Below, piece after piece: positions 44,801 to 52,739 of a DNA stretch of 64,000 bases. Source of the stretch: Chitinophaga eiseniae (GTDB lineage Bacteria; Bacteroidota; Bacteroidia; Chitinophagales; Chitinophagaceae). A program made the position numbers and the translations under genes. How positions within the stretch are numbered: position 1 is the first letter of the stretch; every line of letters begins with the position of its first letter. The DNA lies in contig NZ_FUWZ01000001.1 in assembly GCF_900167135.1 (NCBI RefSeq), positions 1,722,336 through 1,786,335 on the forward strand, given 5' to 3'. The notes beneath the pieces are model-generated. The model made no database searches and was not told the DNA's origin. It saw nothing but the letters and a program-made list of their open reading frames with translations.

Positions 44801-46798
44801 GGAGTCAGTACTTGTGCCGGCAGCGTTTACAGCGCAAACTTTATAATAATATATTTGCCCATTCGTTGCATGCTCGTCCACAAAGCTATTTACGGACAGG
44901 TTAGACGCAATGGTAGTATACGTTCCATTTTCCGAAGTGGCCCGTTTAACCGTATAGTGCTCCGCGCCGAAGGAGGAAAGCCAGCGCACCCGGACCTGGT
45001 TATCTCCTGCGTATGCATATACAGAATGTGGTGCTTCCGGTATGGTGATCACTCCTCCTTGTCCGCCCGTCACGCTTACATTACTGAAAGCAGATGTGTT
45101 CAACACGCCATTGGCCATAGAGCAAACAGCCAGGCCGATATATGCCTTGCCATTAAAGCCTGCAAATCTTCCTTCTACTTCTACCGCCCAGCTGGCGCCG
45201 TCCGGAGAGTAGTAGGTGGTAATCATATCTCCGATGCGCTCAATTTTTACCCAATAAGGAATACCCGGAATCTGCCTGGACTGTTTTTCCCAGTTGGCGC
45301 CGGCCCTTACTTCCGTCCAACCATGCATAAATGCCTCCCCCTTTTTTCCTGGAGTTACAGCTATCCATGCCCTTTGGGCAGATGAGGAAGTCAGGTCAGA
45401 ACGGATCATTACCCCTGCCCGTGCATTGGCTGCGGTTCCTCCAACCGAATCCACCCTGGCGATGATGGAACAGTTCCCGGTCACTTCTTTATAAACGAAG
45501 TGAAAGCCATCGGCAGCATGTGTCCATATATCGGTGCCGCTTCCTCTTACAGTCCAGACATTATTGGTGTAGGAGCTGCTTCCTGCCGGTGAAGCGGTCC
45601 CGATGTCCAGGTCTGTCAGGCCGCCTGCGCCCACTTTCCCGGGTGCGGGAACAATCTGGGTTTGTGGCGGGATAACGGCTGTGGAATTGTCCTCGGACTT
45701 ATAAAACCAGGTATATACAGGGTCCAATCGTCTGGGTATGTCCGTAAGCCGCTTCGATACATAAGCGGAACTTAGTTTTTTACGCACTATGTAGGCGCCA
45801 TGTATCAGGGTGAGTCCCCATCTCCCTCCATCCCAGACACCGGTTTCATCGGTTAAATAATACCAGTCAGTAGGGCCGAAAGGTACAAATCCGATAGGCT
45901 CACCTGCGTTTTTCCGGGAAAAATATTCTCCTGTTGCAAGCAACCGGTTATCCAGTTCAGTATAAAGGTCCAGGCCCTGCTTCCATAAAACTTCTGCTGC
46001 AAAAGCGAGGGAAGACCACATGCCGTGTGAATGGCCCTGATCTCTGCCGCTTTCGCCATTTTGTCCGCTGGGTAGTGTATTTTTAAAACCGGTGGCGCCT
46101 ATGTATCTCATCAGGAAAATGACGTGCGCCACTTTTTCCGGGTCGTCGGAAAATGCGGCGATAGCCGCTCCTGCTGCTATGCTCAGGGTACCTTTGTTGG
46201 CCGGACCTAAGGCGTAGCCGGCACAACCTGAAGCCGGCCAGTACACATTATTAAAAAGATTTTGTACCGCTGTGGTATTGGAGGTTGTCCAGCCGCCCCA
46301 GGTGCCCCTGAGGATGGAGGCGGCGCCGCCATATGCGTAGGCGAAATCTCCTAAGTCCAGATTCGACTCAATTCCGACAAATTGTGTTTGGGTATTTGCC
46401 CACGCCAGTAGAATATCCCTTGATTTTATGGCATAGGCTTCGTTACCCGTAAAATACCACATCAGAGACAGGTTAAATGCAGCGCTCATGTCGCTCATCC
46501 ATTGATTGCGGTTGATATGGGGATTACGGCTAACCGAGGCAAAAGGCCCTTGCATAGTGTAAGTCAGTTGGGACTTGCCGTCTGCCGCGAGGATATCATA
46601 AGCCTGTTTCCACGGATAATCACCAGCCTGCACATGCGCCTTTAAAATGCCCAGATCTGAACCGGAAAGGGGAATGCCGGGATGCACAAAGGTTTGGGCC
46701 GTTGCCTTTGAGGATAACAAAAAGGTAAAGATCACTGCCCAAAAGCAGCTGAACCTGTAGCGCTTTGGTAAAATACCATTTGTAAAAAAGTCCGTCAT
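41840..46798 (-). CDS. Very large alginate-lyase-family protein with T9SS sorting domain
   Basis: This 1652-residue secreted protein has, in order: a signal peptide (to about 35); an alginate_lyase-like (alpha/alpha) domain (about 36-360) with ANKGTLSIAA and GRDQGHSHGMW; a DUF1349-type sandwich (about 390-578); FN3 (586-670); a ricin-like trefoil (681-823) with several QxW-like repeats; a helical linker (826-900); a second trefoil-like part (904-1040); FN3 (1043-1126); LamG (1128-1343); Ig/HYR-like and SprB-like modules (1346-1516); a His/Cys-rich motif (VKVHLGHGDHLGGC); and a T9SS type A domain (about 1573-1652; VYPNPVTD, GTYYLQI). It should be sent through type IX secretion and held at or released from the surface. 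The lyase substrate is unknown; a glucuronic or galacturonic acid polymer is likely. Confidence 0.9.
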   Translation of the reverse strand: MTDFFTNGILPKRYRFSCFWAVIFTFLLSSKATAQTFVHPGIPLSGSDLGILKAHVQAGDYPWKQAYDILAADGKSQLTYTMQGPFASVSRNPHINRNQWMSDMSAAFNLSLMWYFTGNEAYAIKSRDILLAWANTQTQFVGIESNLDLGDFAYAYGGAASILRGTWGGWTTSNTTAVQNLFNNVYWPASGCAGYALGPANKGTLSIAAGAAIAAFSDDPEKVAHVIFLMRYIGATGFKNTLPSGQNGESGRDQGHSHGMWSSLAFAAEVLWKQGLDLYTELDNRLLATGEYFSRKNAGEPIGFVPFGPTDWYYLTDETGVWDGGRWGLTLIHGAYIVRKKLSSAYVSKRLTDIPRRLDPVYTWFYKSEDNSTAVIPPQTQIVPAPGKVGAGGLTDLDIGTASPAGSSSYTNNVWTVRGSGTDIWTHAADGFHFVYKEVTGNCSIIARVDSVGGTAANARAGVMIRSDLTSSSAQRAWIAVTPGKKGEAFMHGWTEVRAGANWEKQSRQIPGIPYWVKIERIGDMITTYYSPDGASWAVEVEGRFAGFNGKAYIGLAVCSMANGVLNTSAFSNVSVTGGQGGVITIPEAPHSVYAYAGDNQVRVRWLSSFGAEHYTVKRATSENGTYTTIASNLSVNSFVDEHATNGQIYYYKVCAVNAAGTSTDSPADAATPKAPYVPQTLNGLYRIIATHSGKAVEVKNGSLADSALLGQKTYSFSTNQHWIITPKSGTDYKIINLLSGKAMDIAGNATTNGAGVEQRTYSDTDEAQVWTIRDRGNGTFNIIGKPSQKSLEVPGSNTADGVTMTINRWLDGANQIFRIAPVTGPEMDSVYHKKLAEAQKLRDTTVVTTTNELGKFPVAAKAQLNDSITYAQSAYSPQSTVTEVSSYVAILENAIKRYKASMYYGMNTLADGNYYLQPRYSDSLWTRNNTNTPSFATADSDPLLQVWNVTRQGNGRYKIICLSAPASFSNYINESAQFGRSVTPYSDAWNSMNIYFDGTSYAIQRAQSAGNGYWYINGNQISYIVGSDNDPVPYSFPFRFVPVGTVPINLSVAAGDAKNILEWDAIFNSTYNIQRSETPGGPYITIANQGNTKFTDTSVNNGTTYYYIVASTDSTALSPEVAALPNTGQMTYLKFDETSGTRAIDSWGAMHGTLAAAATRASGKNGSALKLNGTANAYATLPVGIVSTLSDFTVSAWVKMEAMANWMRVFDFGNSTSQYMFLSVQAGTTTVNNVNSSVVRYAIKNGGTELNVSAPYVFPLNTWVHLAVTRSGDTARLYINGALASGNTAINIRPSQLTPAGTTTGTALNYLGKSQFSDPVFNGSIDEFKIYKRALSDAEVALTAYTPPAAPANQSFCFDPSGAYTVPPLTTADTQGSASITYSVRGATSRTGIGADASGAFNTGQSTITWTVTGVYGNVTTASTTVTVNTAVTTHIPDVYPVSPAADAKNTIYTGYGPASLAVTANTSGGAAPYSYQWSSGQTTPSISVNTAAAYTVVATDSKGCSSTDSVTIKTLDVRCGINSNKVMVCHNNQTICISSDAVKVHLGHGDHLGGCAASAGLFGKENESPETGKAHVIVYPNPVTDVLNIQVSGIESGTVAGIYNQQGLPVKKLVITGRSQTISIRGLAAGTYYLQINKQGTSITRKIVKQ

Positions 46799-46895
46799 AG
46801 GGTTTTATTTTTTGAGGGTTGAAAATTCGTATCACTATCTTTTGCTGAAACTGCCTTTTGATACCTGAAAACTTTTCTTTCACTTACTATTTGAT

Positions 46896-48902
46896 TTAAT
46901 CTACCGTTATATGATCGAATGTTGCTGTGTTCAGGCTGGAACTGCTGGAGGTTACAGCCAGTCCGACATAGTAATTGCCGGCCATTGAAACAGTAACCGG
47001 ATTGCCTACGGTAAACCATGTTAATCCGTCGGTTGACTGATAGGCCGTAACAGTGTTTCCTGCTTTTTTCAAACGGAACCAGGTGGGGGTGCGTGTATAG
47101 GCGTTACCAGTCTGAAAGCCCATAAGACCGCCATTGGAAATGCGGCTTCCAAATCTGGCTTCACGAACGCCTCCATCTCCCGATGTCATACTGAAAGCGA
47201 TAGCATTGGAGGATAGCGATTCCCGGAGCATGATGCCTGTTTTCTGTGAGCCACCGCCTTTCCATGTACTTTCAGCCACCCTTGCTGTAATCGTAGCGTC
47301 GCCGGTCGCCCTTTTATACACATAACACAAGCCATCTGCGGCGCCACCGATGCCGGCGCCGGCGCCACTTACTATGAAGGTGCCGTTGCTCACCTGCGCA
47401 TATCCGGCGGCGCCTGTAGTGGCTACCGCTCCAATATCCTGTCTGCTCCAGTCTGCTGGTAATGCGGCTGTAGCGGCCGGAGTTGCATTCGCTTCCGGAG
47501 AATTACCGCTGGTGCCTGCCTGGTTAATGGCTGATACAACATAGTAATACCTGGTGCCGTTGGTCGCACCAGCATCTTCATATAACGGAAAAGTTCCTCT
47601 ATAGGTTGCTATGCTGGTATAAGGACCGCCGCTTGTGGTTGAACGCAGTACGTTATAGCCGTTTGCGGTGGCAACAGGGGACCATCTGAGCCATACTTTT
47701 CCTGTACCTGCGGTCGCTTTCAGACCTGTTGGTGCTGATGGGACAGGAGAGGAGGGGTAGGGCGATGCGCTTGCATTTAATGTATAACACAAGGTGCCGA
47801 AACCCAGATTGTCATCATGCTCAAATCCTTCCGGCCGGTTCACTTCTGCCATCGCTTTCACATAGGGAGCGCTCAGGCCTTTCCTCACTACATAGTGGTT
47901 GTAAATCATCTCCCAGATAGGGCGCTGCAGCCTTCCCCTGCCGCCGCTGTTTTGTTCAGATGCCCAGAAGTTCAGGACATTGTCGCAGTTGTTATAGGTA
48001 GTGTAGGGTACATCTTGCCATAGATTGTATTTGGCGGTATATTCAGCGCCTGCCAGCAGGCGGTTGTTGTCATACCCGTACAGGTCCTGTCCCTGGTTCC
48101 ATGCTATCTGGCAAAAGGTGGCAAGCATACCCACGCCCAGCAATGCGTGCTCCTGATCGCGCCCTGTTTCCTGCCACTGGGCCAAATTTCCCGGATGTAA
48201 AAAGGGTATAGCCCTGGCTATGTTACCGTTGCCCGCTCCGGATTTAAAATAGGTAATGGCCTCGTTGAACTTAGCTGTGTCGTCGCATAATACGCCGATG
48301 CTTAAAATAGCCGTGATGTTACAGATGTCCCAATTGGCCCAGTAATGACTGATACAGGCATTGTTATGGCGGGTTAAAAAGTCATGACAGTTCGGGTAGA
48401 GATAAGTGGTCATCATTTTTTTAAATTGATTAAAATCCGCCTGTGCCCAATTGGGGTAAAGACGTAGTATCTCTGCCGCCACGGCAAATTCATAAACCGC
48501 GATCCCCATTAATCCGGGGATGTCCTGGCCGCTGGGGACCTGGTTTACAGTATAGGCCCAGGCGTTCAGGATTTTTCGGGAACAGGCTGCATAGGAAGTG
48601 TCGCCTGAAATATACCAGCGTAAGGCATTGAGATAAGCAGCTACGGCGTCGGCAGAGGCCCGTTGACGACTGACACCCATATTGGCCTTCGCTGCGGCGG
48701 TGTAGGTGTTCTGTGCTTTGGGATGAGCTACCAGGGCGTTCCAACTGTCTATCCAGGGATGTGCTCCGGCTGCTACCCGGGTTTTCATGCGGTCTAAATC
48801 GTTTTTTGTGTGTAAACCGCCTGGGTGGGTAAAGGTTTGTGCTGCCGCTGTGATACCGGAAATAAGCAATAGGAAGAATGACAGGAGTTTCACCGGGTAC
48901 AT
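46896..48902 (-). CDS. Alginate-lyase-family protein with FN3 and DUF1349-like domains
   Basis: This 668-residue protein has a signal peptide (near TAAAQ), an alginate_lyase-like domain (about 25-375) with GRDQEHALLGVG and NNACISHYWANWD, an FN3 domain (about 390-475) and a C-terminal concanavalin/DUF1349 sandwich. It is a paralog of the next gene, sharing the first modules, but lacks the T9SS tail and binding modules. It may act in the periplasm on fragments that the surface enzyme produces. The ATG at 48902 was used because it directly precedes the signal peptide. Confidence 0.88.
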   Translation of the reverse strand: MYPVKLLSFFLLLISGITAAAQTFTHPGGLHTKNDLDRMKTRVAAGAHPWIDSWNALVAHPKAQNTYTAAAKANMGVSRQRASADAVAAYLNALRWYISGDTSYAACSRKILNAWAYTVNQVPSGQDIPGLMGIAVYEFAVAAEILRLYPNWAQADFNQFKKMMTTYLYPNCHDFLTRHNNACISHYWANWDICNITAILSIGVLCDDTAKFNEAITYFKSGAGNGNIARAIPFLHPGNLAQWQETGRDQEHALLGVGMLATFCQIAWNQGQDLYGYDNNRLLAGAEYTAKYNLWQDVPYTTYNNCDNVLNFWASEQNSGGRGRLQRPIWEMIYNHYVVRKGLSAPYVKAMAEVNRPEGFEHDDNLGFGTLCYTLNASASPYPSSPVPSAPTGLKATAGTGKVWLRWSPVATANGYNVLRSTTSGGPYTSIATYRGTFPLYEDAGATNGTRYYYVVSAINQAGTSGNSPEANATPAATAALPADWSRQDIGAVATTGAAGYAQVSNGTFIVSGAGAGIGGAADGLCYVYKRATGDATITARVAESTWKGGGSQKTGIMLRESLSSNAIAFSMTSGDGGVREARFGSRISNGGLMGFQTGNAYTRTPTWFRLKKAGNTVTAYQSTDGLTWFTVGNPVTVSMAGNYYVGLAVTSSSSSLNTATFDHITVD

Positions 48903-48958
48903 GATGAGATTTTTTTTATCATTATGGATCATTGGGTATGGTTTGTTATGCTGTAATT

Positions 48959-50401
48959 TTAATTCGATGCGCCAGCCAGACTCTTTTTTGCTGACTGCGG
49001 ATTTTTAAACGTTATATTTTGGGTGAACTTACCCGGTTGGATGTTGGCGGCTTCCATGCTGGTGATCAGTTTTCCGTTGACCCGAAGATTTTCAAACGTT
49101 ACATCTTTTACAAGATGATCTTTATCCAAACCATCAATAATAGATGGTGAGTTATTAAAACCATTGTAGCTGATGTTTTTGAAAAGAATGTTCTCTATTC
49201 CTCTTCCGGGCGCTGCATTGTATTTGTCATAGAATGCCACTTTTAATTGGAGGAGCTTCCCTTCCTGGAAATTATCCACCCGTATATCTTCGAAGCGAAT
49301 ATTGCGGACCAGGTTCCTGTCGCCTGCCTGGATAGCCATACACCCTTCAGAAATGGGATCATCTTCGTCAAGTTCCAATATCTCGATATTTTTAAACAAC
49401 AAATTTTCGATGACCTCGCCTGATTTTTCGGCATTTCCGTGAACGCCGATATTGATGGTGTGCGCCACGTCAGCCCAGAGGATGGAATTAGTGACCGAAT
49501 AGTTTTTGGCATCGCCGTAAAACTCCCAGCGATGCCCGTATACGGCGATACAATCATCAGAGTTACGCATGAATACATCATCCACTGTAATGTCGCTGCA
49601 ACTCATAAAATCCAGTCCGTCACTCCAGGAGCTGGCGCTGAAGGACTTCAGGTTACGGATGGTGAGATGATTTGACCCCCCGGCGAAAATGGTGTAGTGT
49701 TTTGGATTGACCACAATAATTCCATCGACGGTAACATGGCTTGAGTGCCGGATTTCGATACCCCGCTGAGGCTGATCAATAATTCCTCGCCCGGTAATAC
49801 GGACGTTTTCCACTTTGTCGCACAATAGTTTCCCTCTCACAATAGCGCCTCCGGCTATGTAAACCGTTTTGCCCGACGGAATGTTAAATGCTTCACCAGG
49901 CAGGTCTTTCGGTAAGTGTACGCCTGGTCCGAAGTAAACCACATTGGGGTCTTTGGGATCCGGACGCGCGGTTTCTACAGGATTGGCAAATAAATGGAGG
50001 TTGTGCAACTTGTCGCCGTCGAATTCTATAGAAATTTTTTTTGGTTCGGTCAGTGTAAATGTGATGCTGTTTCCATTCAGTAGCGGTTTTATCCCGTAAG
50101 CAGACGGACGGATCTTTACGGACTGCACATTGCCGTTATTCTTCTGTACAAATACTTCCACAGATCCTGAAAAATCGAAATATACCATTGATGCGTCCTG
50201 TGGTTTGTCGAGGTCTACTTTTACATTGTATTCATACAGGTCCTGCCATTCCCCGCCGGGTTTGCGGACTTTTACGGTATAATCATCATTGTGCATAGCG
50301 TATACGACCGCCTTTGGGGGAGGATAAGTCACGAGTTCCTGTGCGGATAGTTTCAGCGTATAAATGCACATAAAAAAAAGCAGGAATTGAAGTTTTTGCA
50401 T
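48959..50401 (-). CDS. GH28-like right-handed beta-helix glycosidase
   Basis: This 480-residue secreted protein has a signal peptide and an N-terminal beta domain (about 25-145), followed by a parallel beta-helix. The helix carries GH28-type motifs: SDGLDFMSCSD, NSDDCIAVYG with the Asp pair, and THTINIG-like HTINIGVHGN, similar to GHGLSIG. The exact family (GH28 polygalacturonase-like or GH49-like) is unsure. It fits a role on uronic acid or related linkages. It is 57 bases upstream of the smaller lyase gene. Confidence 0.82.
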   Translation of the reverse strand: MQKLQFLLFFMCIYTLKLSAQELVTYPPPKAVVYAMHNDDYTVKVRKPGGEWQDLYEYNVKVDLDKPQDASMVYFDFSGSVEVFVQKNNGNVQSVKIRPSAYGIKPLLNGNSITFTLTEPKKISIEFDGDKLHNLHLFANPVETARPDPKDPNVVYFGPGVHLPKDLPGEAFNIPSGKTVYIAGGAIVRGKLLCDKVENVRITGRGIIDQPQRGIEIRHSSHVTVDGIIVVNPKHYTIFAGGSNHLTIRNLKSFSASSWSDGLDFMSCSDITVDDVFMRNSDDCIAVYGHRWEFYGDAKNYSVTNSILWADVAHTINIGVHGNAEKSGEVIENLLFKNIEILELDEDDPISEGCMAIQAGDRNLVRNIRFEDIRVDNFQEGKLLQLKVAFYDKYNAAPGRGIENILFKNISYNGFNNSPSIIDGLDKDHLVKDVTFENLRVNGKLITSMEAANIQPGKFTQNITFKNPQSAKKSLAGASN

Positions 50402-50430
50402 AAGTCAACGAATCGGATTAATGAATAAGG

Positions 50431-50919
50431 TTATTGTTTTACTACTGCCAACGGCCCTCTGATGATACCGTTGGGATATTTTTTGGTATTGATGGTAAAA
50501 TAGTAGGACCCTGCCAGGAAGTCTTTTTTTTCGTTCATTCCAAAGCTGTTTAAGCCAGCTAAACCGAGATTGACTTTTGCTTCGTTGTTGGTGCTGACAA
50601 AGGGCAGGGACCGCACCTGGATACCATTTTCTGTTGCACTGGCCGGGCCATAAAAGTTTATCGATATAATAGTGTCTTTGCTCGTCTGCCAGAGGTCTTT
50701 CCACGTGAGGGTAAAGGTGAGGATGTTTGATTGCTCATCATAAAATCCTGTAAATGTACCGGAGAAGGTGGTGTCAATTGCCGGCACCAACTGACGGGCG
50801 CTCGCAGTTGAGGTCACCGTATATTGATCGCCGCTTATTCTTTCCAGTGTTCCTCCTTTTGTGCAGGCTATGATGGAAAGCGTGGCAATAAGGGTAATTG
50901 CTGTTATAATACTTTTCAT
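50431..50919 (-). CDS. CHRD-domain lipoprotein
   Basis: This 162-residue lipoprotein has lipobox SIIAC (Cys19) and a CHRD-like beta domain: FSGTFTGFYDEQSNILTFTLTW early and AGSYYFTINTKKYPNGIIRGPL at the end. The domain is known from chordin and bacterial proteins, with unknown bacterial role. It directly follows a SusC/SusD pair, the place where surface glycan-binding proteins are usually encoded, so a glycan-binding role is possible. It is not like SusE/SusF. Confidence 0.82.
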   Translation of the reverse strand: MKSIITAITLIATLSIIACTKGGTLERISGDQYTVTSTASARQLVPAIDTTFSGTFTGFYDEQSNILTFTLTWKDLWQTSKDTIISINFYGPASATENGIQVRSLPFVSTNNEAKVNLGLAGLNSFGMNEKKDFLAGSYYFTINTKKYPNGIIRGPLAVVKQ

Positions 50920-50953
50920 AAGGTGAATTATTAAAATTATTTTGAGCTGATTT

Positions 50954-52723
50954 TTAATAACCGGGTGTTTGTTTTAAGGCGGGCGACTTTGTCAGTTCGC
51001 TTTGTGGTATAGGCCAGAAATACATTGCCTCGGTAAACACATGCCGGCGCACGGGTATGATGCGATAGGAAAAGCTTCCGTTCGCGGCTCTTGTGATCTC
51101 CATACCATGTGTTTCGGCATTTTCCGTCTGAGGTGCGATCTTCCAGCGGCGCACATCCCAGAAGCGGTGTTCCTCAAAAGCCAGCTCCACACGGCGCTCG
51201 TGCCGGATGGCTTCGCGCATTTCCGCTTTGGTCATTCCCGCTTTCAGGCCATACAGGCTGTTTTCCCCCGCAATGATTCCTGCACGGCTGCGTATCATCT
51301 TTAGCCAGTTGTATACTTCTGAAGTCGGACCAAAGTATTCATTCGTCGCTTCGGCAGCGTTTAACAGGATTTCTGCATAGCGCATCACTACCCACGGACG
51401 ATATAGCTCACCACCTCCGCCGTTGCACATTTTATATCTGAAATAACCTGTTAATGTACCGGTGGAAGTGTAGATGCCGTCAACGCTGGCACTGGTTACT
51501 GCTGCATTTCCCGGTGGAATAATGCCTGTATAGGTATTGACAGGTTGATCGCCAAATGAGCCCATGCTGCGGATAGCGCCATTATAGTGGACCGTATAGG
51601 TAAGCCGGGGGTCCCTGTTTTTGTACATATCGTTGCCGATGCCGGGATAACCGGAAGCGGGATCCGTTATCCGCAGTCCGGTGACCATATCAAATTCATC
51701 AACTAATTCCTGCGTTGGAAAATACCTGCTTCCGGCCCACCCGTTCATCCCTCCTCTGGAAGGTGGATTAGAACTGGCTTCGATGTAAAAATTATTAGAA
51801 GTTGTCCACGGTTGCCAATAAACGAGAATATGTTCCTCCTGTGGCGTATTTTGCAGGAAGAGTGTATAAAGCGGCGTAGCAGAGGAGGTGTATAAGCTAT
51901 AAACGCCCAGGTTGATTACAGCTTTGGCGGCATCGGAAGCTTGCTTCCAACGTTCCGGATCAGCAGCGGGGAAAGTGAGCAGATGTTCGGGGTCGTCTGC
52001 TCTTGGCCCGCTGTTGAACAGCGGGCTGGCCGCATATAAAAGCATCCTTGCCTTTACCGCCAATGCAGTCCCTTTTGTTACTTTCAACTGGTTCACATCT
52101 CCGGGCCGGTAGGAGAGCGGAAGGTCCGCCGCCGCCGCATCCAGCTCACTGGTTAAATATTTGATACAGGCGTCATATGAGCTGCGTGCAACATCTATTT
52201 TTTCATTACCATCAAATATTTTGTCCCCGATCAATGGTATGCCTCCATAATGTTTTAACAGGGTGAAGAGGTACCATGCCCTTAAAAACCTCACCTGCCC
52301 TGTCCAGTAGTCCTTCGTAGCGTCCGATACCGGAATGCCGGCTTTGTTCTTCAGAAAAATATTCGAGGCCCTTACCATCTGGAAAACTGTTCTCCACAGC
52401 CCGCCGTCAGCATTGTTGGCATTTATACCGCCGCTTGAAATTTTGTACGTGTAAATAGTGGGGTCGCCGATCGGTTCCGATTCATCGCAGGCTGCGTCTA
52501 GTCCTGTATTATTGAATCTTCTGGGGTTAAAAGATATGCCCAGGTTGGAATAGAGGTTGTTAATGACTCCCAGCGATCGGGTACTGTCCTGGAATACGGC
52601 TGCTTCATCAATGGCTGATAACGTTTTCTGGTCCAGAAAATCTTTCTTACAGGCCGTCGTAGAACATATAACTGCGCCTAGTCCGGCAAACAGGAGATTC
52701 CAATATATTTTATGTCTCTTCAT
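50954..52723 (-). CDS. SusD/RagB-family outer membrane lipoprotein (pair 1)
   Basis: This 589-residue glycan-binding lipoprotein has a signal with TTAC lipobox and the SusD TPR-type helices. The conserved parts include VRFLRAWYLFTLLKHYGGIPLI, LLNAAEA and the C-terminal RHERRVELAFEEHRFWDVRRW. It should form the lid over the SusC channel encoded 16 bases upstream. A CHRD lipoprotein follows. Confidence 0.95.
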   Translation of the reverse strand: MKRHKIYWNLLFAGLGAVICSTTACKKDFLDQKTLSAIDEAAVFQDSTRSLGVINNLYSNLGISFNPRRFNNTGLDAACDESEPIGDPTIYTYKISSGGINANNADGGLWRTVFQMVRASNIFLKNKAGIPVSDATKDYWTGQVRFLRAWYLFTLLKHYGGIPLIGDKIFDGNEKIDVARSSYDACIKYLTSELDAAAADLPLSYRPGDVNQLKVTKGTALAVKARMLLYAASPLFNSGPRADDPEHLLTFPAADPERWKQASDAAKAVINLGVYSLYTSSATPLYTLFLQNTPQEEHILVYWQPWTTSNNFYIEASSNPPSRGGMNGWAGSRYFPTQELVDEFDMVTGLRITDPASGYPGIGNDMYKNRDPRLTYTVHYNGAIRSMGSFGDQPVNTYTGIIPPGNAAVTSASVDGIYTSTGTLTGYFRYKMCNGGGGELYRPWVVMRYAEILLNAAEATNEYFGPTSEVYNWLKMIRSRAGIIAGENSLYGLKAGMTKAEMREAIRHERRVELAFEEHRFWDVRRWKIAPQTENAETHGMEITRAANGSFSYRIIPVRRHVFTEAMYFWPIPQSELTKSPALKQTPGY

Positions 52724-52739
52724 AAGTATTTTTTTAGTA

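Noticed and set aside
41840..50401. Calling the locus a standard alginate utilization system
   Set aside because: No PL6, PL7 or PL17 enzymes, no DEH reductase and no KDG kinase are present, while arabinosidases, GH95 and esterases are, so alginate is unlikely to be the main target.
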